Shown here piece by piece: positions 19,728-27,397 of a stretch of DNA of 27,397 nucleotides. Source of the DNA: DASSKK01 sp035690495. GTDB taxonomy: Bacteria; Actinomycetota; Actinomycetes; Propionibacteriales; Nocardioidaceae. Both the position numbers and the translations under genes were made by a program. The DNA lies in assembly GCA_035690495.1 (NCBI GenBank), contig DASSKK010000085.1, positions 1 to 27,397 on the forward strand. Reading direction: 5' to 3'. Numbering within the stretch: the first letter of the stretch is position 1; each line of letters begins with the position of its first letter. A model generated the notes under the pieces. The model was not told the origin of the DNA, did no database searches, and was given only the letters and a program-made list of their open reading frames with translations.

Positions 19728-19915
19728 CAGCGTCGACCCGCCACCTGACCATCGCCGACGTGTGCGCCGAGCTTGGCGTCGCCCGCTCCACGTTCTACGA
19801 CTGGCGCGCCGCCCGGAAGGCCCCGCGCTGCATCAAGCTGCCCAACGGCGACATTCGCATCCGCCGCGTCGACTTCGAGCGCTGGCTGAAGAGTCTTGAG
19901 GACGTCCCAGCGTGA
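19724..19915 (+). CDS. xis: Excisionase-like helix-turn-helix protein
   Basis: A 63-residue protein made almost entirely of a MerR/AlpA-like winged helix: LTIADVCAELGVARSTFYDW (8-27), a basic turn (RAARKAP), the wing IKLPNGDIRIRR and the terminal helix FERWL. This is the usual form of recombination directionality factors next to actinobacterial integrases. The ATG at 19724 overlaps the previous stop, and the stop overlaps the integrase GTG. The gene is far shorter than the open frame around it. It probably bends the attachment site to favour excision. Confidence 0.78.
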   Translation: MTASTRHLTIADVCAELGVARSTFYDWRAARKAPRCIKLPNGDIRIRRVDFERWLKSLEDVPA

Positions 19916-21306
19916 GCTCTGACGACGCCGCGTTCGACGTGCGCATCTGGTCGTTACGCAAGTACGCCGGCGCCCGCGGCACGACCTACACGGCGCGGTG
20001 GCGGGTCCACGGACGCGACTTCCAGAAGACCTACGGCACCAGAAAGCTCGCCGACTCCTTCCGGTCGGAACTTCAGATCGCGGCAAACTCTGGCGAGGCG
20101 TTCTCGACAGAGTCAGGGCTTCCGAGGTCGATGGGGACGACGACCAGCAAGACCTGGTACCAGCACGCCTGCGAGTTCGTCGATCACAAATGGCCGCACG
20201 CTTCGGCTCGGCACCGCAAGGGCATCGCGGAGGCACTCACCATCGTGACGGCCGCGCTCGTCACAGACGCGAGCAGCGCACCCGAACCGGCCGTACTGCG
20301 TCGAGCACTCTTCCGGTGGGCATTCAACACGCAGGCTCGAAGGTCCGAACTCTCCGATGAGGACTTCCTCGCGATTCAGTGGATCGAGTCCCACTCGGTC
20401 CCGCTCCTACGACTGCGCGAGCCACGAACGTTGCGAACCGCCCTTGACGCCATCTCGGTGAAGCTGGACGGCACGCCGGCGTCAGCCTCGACACTCGCTC
20501 GAAAGCGGTCAGCGCTCTTCAGCGCACTTGAGTACGCCGTCGAACTGGAGCATCTCGACGTCAACCCGCTGGACCGGCTCTCCTGGAAGCCGCCTGCCTC
20601 CACGGATCTCGTCGACCGCAGGGTGGTCGTAAACCCCGAGCAAGGCCGGGCGCTGCTGCGCGCGGTGCTGCTCATCGCTCCAGAGGTCGAGGGGTTCTTC
20701 GCCGGCCTGTACTACGCCGGCCTCCGTCCTGCCGAGGCACGGAACCTGAGGCTCTCGGACTGCACGCTGCCCGAGACGGGATGGGGCGAACTCCTGCTCA
20801 CCGGGTCCCATCAGGTGTCCGGGCGGGCCTGGACCGACAGCGGTAGGTCGGGCGAGGAGCGGTCCCTCAAGCACAGATCAGCCAAGGAGATCCGCCGCGT
20901 GCCGGCACACCCCGAGCTCGTGGAGACGCTGCACCGGCACGTGGCCAAGTTCGAGCTCGGTGTCGATGGCCATCTGTTCGTCGTCCGCACGGGAAAGCGC
21001 GGCGTTCCCTTGTCACCGCCGTACCAGAACCCCATCTCGATGGGCATGGCATACCGCGTCTGGCACAAGGCGCGCGAGCAGGCATTGAGCGCCCAGCAGT
21101 TCAAGTCCATGCTGGCTCGGCGACCGTACGACCTGCGGCACGCCTGTCTCTCGACCTGGCTGAACGCCGGTGTGCCTGCCACTCAAGTCGCCGAGTGGGC
21201 GGGCCACAGCGTCAACGTGCTGCTGCGCGTCTATGCCAAGTGCCTCGACGGCCAAGACGAAATCGCCAAGAAGCGCATTGACTCGGCGCTCCACATGGAA
21301 TCTTGA
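19912..21306 (+). CDS. int: Tyrosine recombinase (site-specific integrase)
   Basis: The 464-residue protein has the actinobacterial integrase layout: an N-terminal arm-binding-type segment (TYTARWRVHGRDFQKTYGTR), a central SAM-like core-binding domain and a C-terminal catalytic domain. The catalytic residues are R272 (AGLRPAEARNL), R409 in RPYDLRHACLSTWL, H432 in EWAGHS and Y441 in LRVYAKC. The usual first His of the HxxR box is Tyr406, as is common in pSAM2-like enzymes. It starts at GTG 19912, overlapping the excisionase stop. It probably inserts the island at the 3' end of the tRNA-Tyr gene 2.5 kb downstream, although the attachment core has not been matched to a second copy. Confidence 0.88.
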   Translation: MSSDDAAFDVRIWSLRKYAGARGTTYTARWRVHGRDFQKTYGTRKLADSFRSELQIAANSGEAFSTESGLPRSMGTTTSKTWYQHACEFVDHKWPHASARHRKGIAEALTIVTAALVTDASSAPEPAVLRRALFRWAFNTQARRSELSDEDFLAIQWIESHSVPLLRLREPRTLRTALDAISVKLDGTPASASTLARKRSALFSALEYAVELEHLDVNPLDRLSWKPPASTDLVDRRVVVNPEQGRALLRAVLLIAPEVEGFFAGLYYAGLRPAEARNLRLSDCTLPETGWGELLLTGSHQVSGRAWTDSGRSGEERSLKHRSAKEIRRVPAHPELVETLHRHVAKFELGVDGHLFVVRTGKRGVPLSPPYQNPISMGMAYRVWHKAREQALSAQQFKSMLARRPYDLRHACLSTWLNAGVPATQVAEWAGHSVNVLLRVYAKCLDGQDEIAKKRIDSALHMES

Positions 21307-21998
21307 CCCGCAGGGTTGGCCACGCCAAGGTCGTGCACACCAGCATCGTGTCATCCGGGCTTCATTCGCGGATTGACGCACAGTGCGCCATCACGATCGT
21401 CGCCCAGGCCCCGGCACGCGAACCACGCGATGGCAGGTGGCCATTCTCCACCGAAAATTCAGGGGGTGATACGGGATGCTCCGGACCGCCAGATCGACGC
21501 CGGGTCGCGATGCCGTGCGGCTGCTGTGAGAACCCCGGCCGTGCAACTCGACCACGCCGGCCTGGACGCCGCAACCGACCTCCTGATGGGCCCCGGGTTC
21601 GCCTCGGAGGCCCCGTCCCTACCGCCCCCAGCGCCCCGTCAAGCACATTGAAACCGCGTGTCGTCCACAGATTGCGGCATGAGGCTGGTCCGCTGTTGTG
21701 ACTGGTGAGCACTTGTGGGGCTAGCGAGGCGACGGAGAGACAGGGCTACCCCAAATGACGACGCTGTACTTACAGCCGTGTCCTTCGGTTCCTGTAGGAT
21801 GCTGCCTAACCGCAGAGACCCCGGTCCGAGCGGAAGGCCCAGACCGGGGTCTCTGAAGTGTCATTTGGTAGTGACGCTTAGAAACTCTACTGGACGTGAG
21901 TCGGTGCACAAGCACCAACGGGCGTTTTGGACTCGGAGTCTTCTGTCGCGACCGGGGCCCTGCGGGGTCCCACCTAGTGACGTCTAAGGAGACGCTCT
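21307..21998. other. Long gene-free region with structured DNA between int and the two-gene module
   Basis: No convincing gene is seen. The first 400 bases look unstructured. The last 250 contain an inverted repeat pair CCAAATGAC (21751-21759) and GTCATTTGG (21860-21868) enclosing a strong hairpin. A small hairpin GGTGC-ACAA-GCACC follows at 21903-21916, and the ribosome-binding site AAGGAG (21986-21991) ends the region. A possible -10, TAGGAT at 21795-21800, lacks a good -35. Confidence 0.5.
21813..21855 (+). terminator. Strong hairpin, terminator- or attenuator-like
   Basis: CAGAGACCCCGGTC pairs perfectly over 14 bases with GACCGGGGTCTCTG, with a 15-base loop. No T tract follows on either strand, so intrinsic termination is uncertain. 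It could end int transcription, or it could form part of the leader of the wHTH/HEPN-like genes. Confidence 0.5.
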
Positions 21999-22667
21999 AT
22001 GAGTACCGAGACGACCCCTCCCGGGGACTTCTTCGACCGCCTCACCGAGGCCATGCCCAAGATCGCCGAGGCGGTCAACGCTTTCACGCTGCAGGACAAC
22101 CAGCGCGTTGCTCTCCAAGTCCTACTGGCCGCCGCTGGCGTGCCTGCTGGCCCGCCTGCTGCCCCGGAGACGCCCGCGCCTCTGACGATGGTGCCGCCAC
22201 TGCTCTCGTCGGATGCCTCTACTGAGGAGGAGCCGGACGGGGCCCCGCAGGTGGCGGCGGACGAGCCCGACGCCGGGGCCGCCAAGCCGAAGCGTGTCCG
22301 GAAGCCCGTCGTCAAGAAGACCTACCCCCGCGTGAAGGACATCAACTTCCGCCCCGAGGGCAAGGCCTCGCTGCGTGACTTCTGGGCGCAGAAGGAGCCG
22401 AGCAATAACCACGAGAAGAACCTCGTGATCGTGTACTACCTTGAGGAGTTCCTGGAGGTCGCGGCGATCGAGGTCGGCCACGTCCTAGCCGGCTACGACG
22501 AGGTCGGCAAGAAGTCACCGGCGATCCCGGACAACTCCCTCATGGTGACGGCCAGCCAGAAGCGCTGGCTCGACACGTCGGACATGAAGGCGGTCCGGAC
22601 CACGCACGGCGGCCGGAACACCATCCAGTACGACATGCCGATCAAGAAGGACAAGAAGTCGGCGTGA
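21999..22667 (+). CDS. Hypothetical protein with disordered acidic middle and C-terminal winged-helix-like domain
   Basis: The product is 222 residues. Residues 1-48 look helical, 49-112 are low complexity (Pro, Ala and Glu rich, then a Lys/Arg patch KPKRVRKPVVKK), and about 115-213 form a compact domain. That domain starts ASLRDFWAQKEPSNNHEKNL and ends in a strand pair HGGRNTIQYDMP, the pattern of a winged helix. The start is ATG 21999, with AAGGAG 7 bases upstream. It overlaps the next gene by 4 bases. I cannot name a family. The winged-helix reading is by pattern only. The location in an island and the coupling to a HEPN-like gene suggest a regulator or sensor partner. Confidence 0.65.
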   Translation: MSTETTPPGDFFDRLTEAMPKIAEAVNAFTLQDNQRVALQVLLAAAGVPAGPPAAPETPAPLTMVPPLLSSDASTEEEPDGAPQVAADEPDAGAAKPKRVRKPVVKKTYPRVKDINFRPEGKASLRDFWAQKEPSNNHEKNLVIVYYLEEFLEVAAIEVGHVLAGYDEVGKKSPAIPDNSLMVTASQKRWLDTSDMKAVRTTHGGRNTIQYDMPIKKDKKSA

Positions 22668-23437
22668 CGATGGACGCTCAGCGGGCCCTGGGGCATTTGC
22701 CCCAGGGCCTGCGCGACGAACTGGTCACCGAGTACGGCGAGATCGTCAAGAGCTACCGCGAGGGCCGCTGGAAGACCACGGAGCTCGACGCAGGCTGGTT
22801 CTGCGAGATCGTCTACACGATCCTGGCCGCGTACCTCGACGGCGGGCACTACCCCGCTCGCGCGTCGAAGCCTGGCGACCTGATCAGCGCGTGCGAGAAG
22901 TTGAAGACCACGCCGAAGGAGTCAGGTCCCGACTCGGCTCGGTTCACCATTCCGCGGATCTTGATCGGCCTCTACCAAGTGCGAAGCCAGCGCGGTGTCG
23001 CCCACGTCGGCGGCGTGGTCGATGCCAACCACATGGACGCCACCTACGTCCTGCACGCGTGCCAGTGGGTAATGGCCGAGATGGTCCGCATGTTCCACGA
23101 CACCGACGTGAAGACCGCGACGGCGATCGTCGACACCCTGGTGGACCGGACTCTGCCGGTGGTGTGGCGGGTGGGTGACCTGCGCCGTCTGCTGGACACC
23201 GGCCTGTCCGACCGCGACTCCGTGCTGCTGCTCCTCTACAGCGAGCCGAAGGGGCTGCCCGACCGCCAGTTGGCCGCCTTCATGGAGAAGCGCCTCGACA
23301 ACCTGCGCACCCGCGTGCTGCGACCTCTCCACACCGACCGGTTCATCGAGTACAAGAACCCCGGAGACGCGGCAGTGATATCACCCAAGGGCGAGCGATA
23401 CCTCGAGGACAACCTGTTACCCAAGCTGGCTTCCTGA
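22664..23437 (+). CDS. HEPN-like protein with C-terminal winged helix, putative abortive-infection-type effector
   Basis: The 257-residue protein has a helical N-terminal region. The segment VRSQRGVAHVGGVVDANHMD (106-125) follows, in which R107-x6-H114 fits the R-x4-6-H signature of HEPN ribonucleases and resembles the C-terminal domain of Abi-type proteins. Residues 175-255 read as a winged helix (LSDRDSVLLLLY, LPDRQLAAFMEKR, then RFIEYKNPGDAAVISPKGER). The GTG at 22664 overlaps the previous stop; an ATG at 22670 is an alternative start. Coupled translation suggests a complex with the 222-residue partner. Nuclease function is an inference from one motif. If it is wrong, this may be a DNA-binding regulator. 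Confidence 0.6.
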   Translation: MTMDAQRALGHLPQGLRDELVTEYGEIVKSYREGRWKTTELDAGWFCEIVYTILAAYLDGGHYPARASKPGDLISACEKLKTTPKESGPDSARFTIPRILIGLYQVRSQRGVAHVGGVVDANHMDATYVLHACQWVMAEMVRMFHDTDVKTATAIVDTLVDRTLPVVWRVGDLRRLLDTGLSDRDSVLLLLYSEPKGLPDRQLAAFMEKRLDNLRTRVLRPLHTDRFIEYKNPGDAAVISPKGERYLEDNLLPKLAS

Positions 23438-23736
23438 CAGCTCCTGAACGACGAGCCCCACGAGTCCGGTGGGGTGTCCGGTGGGTACTCGGGCGCAGAA
23501 CGATCGTGGCTCTGGGGCTCGGCCCTGCCCTTGCCGGCCGGCCACGCATCCGGCTGATCCTCCGTTCAAAATCATTGCGCCGAGCAGCCGCCACCTCGGC
23601 ACGGTTGACCGGCTATCCGCGTCATAGTGGGCGCTAAGACGCGCACACGTACGGGTGCCCGAGGTCCCCGCTGGCGCACGCACTGCTTCTTGATCACTCA
23701 TGGTGCAGGCGCGAGCCGGCGGGCAGGAGCGAGGAC
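23438..23736. other. Gene-free spacer after the two-gene module
   Basis: No coding region is supported. It holds a hairpin at 23456-23474 and a 10-base direct repeat GTCCGGTGGG at 23464-23473 and 23476-23485. Confidence 0.45.
23456..23474 (+). terminator. Possible terminator hairpin after the HEPN-like gene
   Basis: CCCCAC pairs with GTGGGG around a 7-base loop, 19 bases beyond the stop codon. The stem is short and no T tract follows. Confidence 0.35.
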
Positions 23737-23799
23737 TTCCCCACATATTCCCCACGGATCCCCGTAGAAGGCCGGTTTTGGCCGGACAGGGCCGGACAA
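23737..23799. repeat. Helically phased short repeats next to the tRNA-Tyr 3' end (possible att arm sites)
   Basis: TTCCCCAC occurs at 23737 and 23748, with a related ATCCCCGT at 23758. GGCCGG then occurs at 23770, 23780 and 23790. The spacing of 10-12 bases puts all six blocks on about the same face of the helix. Integrase arm-type sites and excisionase sites next to tRNA attachment sites look like this. Binding is inferred. Confidence 0.4.
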
Positions 23800-23804
23800 C
23801 GACG

Positions 23805-23846
23805 AAGGGCCGCAGACTCGGCAAACACCGAGGTCAGAGCCCTTTT
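23805..23846. terminator. Hairpin downstream of tRNA-Tyr, probably bidirectional
   Basis: AAGGGC (23805-23810) pairs with GCCCTT (23839-23844), and CTCGG pairs with CCGAG around a 6-base loop, with an internal loop between the two stems. On the plus strand the stem ends in TTTT. It lies 9 bases from the tRNA 3' end, so it could end tRNA transcription on the minus strand as well as read-through from the island. Confidence 0.5.
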
Positions 23847-23854
23847 CAGGTGGG

Positions 23855-23937
23855 TGGCAGGTGCAGGATTCGAACCTGCGTAGGCATACGCCGACGGATT
23901 TACAGTCCGCTTCCATTGGCCACTCGGACAACCTGCC
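23855..23937 (-). tRNA. tRNA-Tyr (anticodon GTA)
   Basis: On the minus strand GGCAGGT (from 23937) pairs with ACCTGCC, followed by discriminator A at 23855. The anticodon loop reads ACTGTAAATC, giving GTA. A long variable arm (class II) and the T arm GCAGGTTCGAATCCTGC are present. CCA is not encoded. The length of 83 bases is normal for tRNA-Tyr. The gene is complete, with its 3' end facing the island, as expected when an element integrates into the 3' part and restores it. Confidence 0.95.
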
Positions 23938-24028
23938 ATGCCGACCCCGGATCCGCTCCGGCGAGGCGACACGAAACAATACAGGAGCACCATCCGCATC
24001 CTCGAATCCACCTGGAGGCGTACCGCCA

Positions 24029-24520
24029 ATGGCCGACTCGTCGTTCGACATCGTCAGCAAGATCGACCACCAGGAGGTCGACAACGCCCTGAACCAGGCG
24101 CAGCGCGAGCTGGCCCAGCGGTTCGACTTCAAGAACACCGGCGCCAAGATCGAGTGGTCGGGCGACCACGGAGTCGAGATCACCGCGAACGCCGAGGACC
24201 GGGCCCGCGCGGTGCTCGACGTGTTCCGCGACAAGCTGGTCAAGCGCCACCAGTCGCTGAAGATCCTCGACCCCGGAGAGCCTCGGCAGTCCGGGAAGGA
24301 GACGAAGTTGTCGGTGTCGCTCAAGGAGGGGATCAGCCAGGAGCAGGCCAAGAAGGTCGGCAAGCTGATCCGTGATGAGGCCCCGAAAGGCGTCAAGGTC
24401 CAGGTGCAGGGCGACGAGCTGCGGGTGAGCAGCAAGAAGCGCGACGACCTGCAGGCGGTGATTGCGCTCGTCAAGCAGCAGGACTACGACTTCGCGGTGC
24501 AGTTCACCAACTACCGCTGA
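24029..24520 (+). CDS. yajQ: YajQ family protein
   Basis: The 163-residue protein matches YajQ/UPF0234 along its full length: MADSSFDIVSKID at the start, QRFDFKNTGAKIEW in the first alpha-beta repeat, GISQEQAKKVGKLIRD in the second, and FAVQFTNYR at the end. Family members bind nucleic acids or nucleotides, and Xanthomonas homologues bind cyclic di-GMP. The role in actinobacteria is not established. The ATG at 24029 follows GGAGG by 10 bases. The start lies 92 bp from the tRNA-Tyr 5' end, on the opposite strand. Confidence 0.93.
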   Translation: MADSSFDIVSKIDHQEVDNALNQAQRELAQRFDFKNTGAKIEWSGDHGVEITANAEDRARAVLDVFRDKLVKRHQSLKILDPGEPRQSGKETKLSVSLKEGISQEQAKKVGKLIRDEAPKGVKVQVQGDELRVSSKKRDDLQAVIALVKQQDYDFAVQFTNYR

Positions 24521-24532
24521 GGGTGTGAGAGA

Positions 24533-24559
24533 CCGCACAACATCAATTCCGCTGTGCGG
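24533..24559 (+). terminator. Possible terminator hairpin after yajQ
   Basis: CCGCACA pairs with TGTGCGG over 7 bases around a 13-base loop, 13 bases beyond the yajQ stop. No T tract follows. Confidence 0.35.
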
Positions 24560-24655
24560 CGGACATCGGGTGAACGCGCCTGGGCACGGTCGTACCATGA
24601 AACGTGCACAGCAGACCTCTATCGGCGCATGCCCGCGGGGAAGGATAACGACAGC

Positions 24656-26617
24656 GTGACCACGCAGGTCAAGCAGCTGGACCGGGTGATCATCCGGTTC
24701 GCCGGCGACTCCGGTGACGGGATGCAGCTGACCGGGGACCGGTTCACCCAGGAGACTGCGACGTTCGGCAACGACCTGTCGACGTTTCCCAACTTCCCGG
24801 CGGAGATCCGCGCCCCCCAGGGCACGCTGCCCGGCGTCTCCTCCTTCCAGCTTCACTTCGCCGACCACGACATCCTGACGGCCGGGGACGCCCCGGACGT
24901 GCTGGTGGCAATGAACCCAGCGGCCCTGAAGGCCAATCTCGCGGACCTCAAGAAGGGCGCGACGATCATCCTGGACACCCACGACTTCACCGGTCGCAAC
25001 CTGGCCAAGGCGGGCTACGACGACAACCCTCTCGAGACCGACGCGCTCGCCGACTACGACGTACAGGCGGTGGACCTGACGAGCCTCACCGTCGAGGCGG
25101 TCAAGGAGTTCGGCCTGTCCCGCAAGGACGCCGGCCGGGCGAAGAACATGTTCGCGCTCGGCCTGCTGTCGTGGATGTACGGTCGGCCGACCGAGGCAAC
25201 GATCACGTTCCTCGAACGGCGCTTCGCCAAGGCGCCCGACATCCGCGACGCGAACGTCACAGCCTTCAAGGTCGGCTGGAACTACGGGGAGACCACCGAG
25301 GCGTTCGCCGTCCGCTACGAGGTCAAGCCCGCACCGATGCCGTCGGGCACCTACCGCAACATCACCGGCAACCTGGCGCTGGCCTACGGTCTTGTCGCCA
25401 GCTCGATCAGGTCCGGGCTCCCGCTGTTCCTGGGGTCTTACCCGATCACCCCGGCCTCCGACGTGCTGCATGAGCTGTCCAAGCACAAGCGCTTCGGCGT
25501 CACCACGTTCCAGGCCGAGGACGAGATCGCCGGCATCGGTGCCGCCCTCGGCGCGGCGTTCGGCGGCTCGCTGGGCGTCACCACCACGTCCGGACCCGGC
25601 ATCGCGCTGAAGTCGGAGACGATCGGCCTCGGTGTGATGCTCGAGCTGCCGTTGCTGATCGTCGACATCCAGCGGGGCGGTCCGTCCACCGGCCTGCCCA
25701 CGAAGACCGAGCAGGCCGACCTGCTCCAGGTCTTGTTCGGGCGCAACGGCGAGGCGCCGGTCCCCGTCGTTGCGGCATCCTCGCCGGCGGACTGCTTCGA
25801 CGCCGCCCTGGAGGCCGCGAGGATCGCGATCACCTACCGCACGCCGGTGGTGCTGCTCTCCGACGGCTACCTGGCCAACGGCTCCGAGCCATGGCGGATC
25901 CCCGACGTCGCCGGCCTGCCGACCATCGAGCCCGGGTTCGCCGACTCGCCCAACCACGCCAGCAGCGACTCCGCCGACGGCACGCCGGACACGTTCTGGC
26001 CCTACCTCCGCGACCAGGAGACCCTCGCTCGCGCGTGGGCGCTGCCCGGCACCGAGGGGTTGGAGCATCGGGTCGGCGGGCTGGAGAAGTCCGACGGCAC
26101 CGGCAACATCTCCTACGACCCCGACAACCACGACTTCATGGTCCGCACCCGCCAGGCCAAGGTGGACCGGGTCGCCGACTCGCTGCCGCCGATGCAGGTC
26201 GACGACCCAGGGGCCGACGAGGGGCACGGCGCCCGGGTGCTCGTGCTCGGCTGGGGTTCGTCGTACGGCCCGATCGGCGCGGCGGTCCGTCAGGTACGCC
26301 GTGCCGGACTGAAAGTGGCCCAGGCGCACCTGCGCCACCTCAACCCGCTCCCCAAGGACCTCGGGGACGTGCTCCGCAGCTACGACGCGGTGCTCGTTCC
26401 CGAGATGAACCTCGGCCAGCTGAGCATGCTGCTGCGTGCGAAGTACCTCGTCGACGTGGTCGGCTACAACCGGGTGCGCGGCCTGCCGTTGCGTGCCGCC
26501 GAGCTCGCCGACGCGATCACCGACCTGGTCGAGACGACCCCGTCGACCCAGGCGACACGGGTCCAGCCGGCTTCTCAGGTCGAGCCCGTCGAGACCCAGA
26601 AGGAGAGTGCCCGATGA
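24656..26617 (+). CDS. korA: 2-oxoglutarate:ferredoxin oxidoreductase, alpha/gamma-fused subunit
   Basis: The product is 653 residues from the GTG at 24656, which has AAGGA 10 bases upstream. An in-frame frame extends back to 24554 without support. The N-terminal gamma domain starts RFAGDSGDGMQLTGDR. The alpha (pyrimidine-binding) domain begins near GNLALAYGLVASSIRSGLPL and carries SYPITPASD and TTTSGPGIALKSE. This gamma-alpha fusion is typical of actinobacterial KOR, as in mycobacteria. With KorB it oxidatively decarboxylates 2-oxoglutarate to succinyl-CoA, reducing ferredoxin, in the TCA cycle. The stop overlaps the korB ATG by 4 bases. The last 40 or so residues are a variable tail. Confidence 0.93.
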   Translation: MTTQVKQLDRVIIRFAGDSGDGMQLTGDRFTQETATFGNDLSTFPNFPAEIRAPQGTLPGVSSFQLHFADHDILTAGDAPDVLVAMNPAALKANLADLKKGATIILDTHDFTGRNLAKAGYDDNPLETDALADYDVQAVDLTSLTVEAVKEFGLSRKDAGRAKNMFALGLLSWMYGRPTEATITFLERRFAKAPDIRDANVTAFKVGWNYGETTEAFAVRYEVKPAPMPSGTYRNITGNLALAYGLVASSIRSGLPLFLGSYPITPASDVLHELSKHKRFGVTTFQAEDEIAGIGAALGAAFGGSLGVTTTSGPGIALKSETIGLGVMLELPLLIVDIQRGGPSTGLPTKTEQADLLQVLFGRNGEAPVPVVAASSPADCFDAALEAARIAITYRTPVVLLSDGYLANGSEPWRIPDVAGLPTIEPGFADSPNHASSDSADGTPDTFWPYLRDQETLARAWALPGTEGLEHRVGGLEKSDGTGNISYDPDNHDFMVRTRQAKVDRVADSLPPMQVDDPGADEGHGARVLVLGWGSSYGPIGAAVRQVRRAGLKVAQAHLRHLNPLPKDLGDVLRSYDAVLVPEMNLGQLSMLLRAKYLVDVVGYNRVRGLPLRAAELADAITDLVETTPSTQATRVQPASQVEPVETQKESAR

Positions 26618-27397
26618 CCACCGACCTCGGTTTCCCCGGGCTCCGCGACGTACCGACGGCCGAGACGCCCTCGACCCGCAAGGACTTCGCCTCCGACCAG
26701 GAGGTCCGCTGGTGCCCCGGGTGCGGCGACTACGCCATCCTCGCGGCCTTCCAGGGCTTCCTTCCCGAGCTCGGCATCCGCCGCGAGAACATGGTGATGA
26801 TCTCCGGCATCGGCTGCGCGGCACGGTTCCCGTACTACCTCAACACCTACGGCATGCACTCGATCCACGGCCGGGCGCCGGCGATCGCAACGGGGCTGGC
26901 AACCTCCCGCAAGGATCTGTCGGTGTGGGTGGTCACCGGTGACGGCGACTCCCTGTCGATCGGCGGGAACCACCTGATCCACGCGCTGCGCCGCAACGTG
27001 AACCTGAAGATCCTGCTGTTCAACAACCGGATCTACGGGCTGACGAAGGGGCAGTACTCGCCGACCATCGAGCTCGGCAAGGTGACGAAGTCGACGCCGA
27101 TGGGCTCGCTCGACTGGCCGTTCAATCCGCTGTCGCTCGCGATCGGCGCGGAGGCGACGTTCGTCGCGCGGGCGATCGACACGGACAAGGCGGGGATGAG
27201 CGACGTGCTGCGCGCCGCGGGCCGGCATCGCGGCAGCGCGTTCGTCGAGATCTTCCAGAACTGCCCGATCTTCAACGACGACGCGTTCACGTTCGTGCGC
27301 GACGACAAGGAAGGCGTGAACCGGATCCCGCTGCGCGACGGCGAGGCGATCCTCTGGGGCGCCGACCACGAGAAGGGCCTGCGCCAGCGGCCGGACG
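26614..27397 (+). CDS. korB: 2-oxoglutarate:ferredoxin oxidoreductase, beta subunit (partial)
   Basis: The first 261 codons are present before the window ends. The beta-subunit signatures are visible: RWCPGCGDYAILAAF with a C-x2-C pair for the [4Fe-4S] cluster, SGIGCAARFPYY, the thiamine diphosphate/Mg site TGDGDSLSIGGNH and NRIYGLTKGQYSPT, then NCPIFND. It forms the catalytic partner of KorA. The ATG at 26614 overlaps the korA stop, and AAGGAGAG lies just upstream. About 100 further residues are expected beyond the window. Confidence 0.93.
   Translation, partial: MTTDLGFPGLRDVPTAETPSTRKDFASDQEVRWCPGCGDYAILAAFQGFLPELGIRRENMVMISGIGCAARFPYYLNTYGMHSIHGRAPAIATGLATSRKDLSVWVVTGDGDSLSIGGNHLIHALRRNVNLKILLFNNRIYGLTKGQYSPTIELGKVTKSTPMGSLDWPFNPLSLAIGAEATFVARAIDTDKAGMSDVLRAAGRHRGSAFVEIFQNCPIFNDDAFTFVRDDKEGVNRIPLRDGEAILWGADHEKGLRQRPD

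Noticed and set aside
21307..21750. Attachment site immediately after int
   Set aside because: I could not find any copy of the tRNA-Tyr 3' sequence in this stretch, so I place the likely att at 23.7-23.9 kb instead.
23456..23799. Possible CRISPR-like array from the short repeats
   Set aside because: The repeats are only 6-10 bases with 10-12 base periods. There are no spacers and no cas genes.
23900..26824. 974-residue open frame antisense to yajQ and korA
   Set aside because: It crosses the tRNA-Tyr gene and is the mirror of three well-identified features. Its composition is typical of antisense frames in high-GC DNA.

Overview
The window looks like chromosomal DNA of a high-GC actinobacterium, most likely Nocardioidaceae/Propionibacteriales-like. 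That placement is an inference from GC-rich third codon positions, GTG starts and 4-bp start/stop overlaps, a probable leaderless promoter, a pSAM2-style tyrosine recombinase, and a two-gene KorA/KorB with the gamma-alpha fused layout used by mycobacteria. No rRNA or marker gene fixes the genus.

From left to right, positions 1-665 hold the 5' part of a group II intron on the minus strand, with the first 28 codons of its reverse transcriptase. It abuts a membrane-anchored trypsin-like protease gene that ends just after its catalytic serine. An IS982-type insertion sequence (1476-2521) sits 15 bp upstream of that protease. Next is a tightly coupled five-gene plus-strand operon (2964-9461): DeoR-type regulator, APC permease, FGGY kinase, GlpA-like flavoprotein with a BFD-type iron-sulfur tail, and GlpB/HcnB-like flavoprotein. 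It resembles glycerol dissimilation, but the kinase lacks the glycerol-binding Arg of GlpK and the transporter is of the amino acid/amine type, so the substrate is probably something else.

A membrane-linked EAL phosphodiesterase gene follows on the minus strand. Next to it is a complete 1612-residue type ISP restriction-modification enzyme (nuclease-helicase-methylase in one chain), preceded by two coupled genes of unknown function. A NUDIX hydrolase and an XRE-type regulator converge at 18.1 kb. Divergent from the regulator is a coupled three-gene set: a small protein with a duplicated C-x4-C...C-x2-H motif, an excisionase-like HTH protein and a tyrosine integrase.

Between the integrase and a tRNA-Tyr gene lies a two-gene module (21999-23437): a winged-helix-like protein followed by a HEPN-like/winged-helix protein. 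A structured leader precedes it. This is the best candidate here for an undescribed defence or toxin-like system. Helically phased short repeats lie between the module and the 3' end of tRNA-Tyr, as expected for one end of an island integrated at that tRNA. To the right of the tRNA the content looks like core chromosome: YajQ and the 2-oxoglutarate:ferredoxin oxidoreductase genes korA and korB, the last cut by the window end. My reading is that most of 1-23.85 kb is accessory island DNA carrying catabolic and defence cargo, and that its other end is outside the window.
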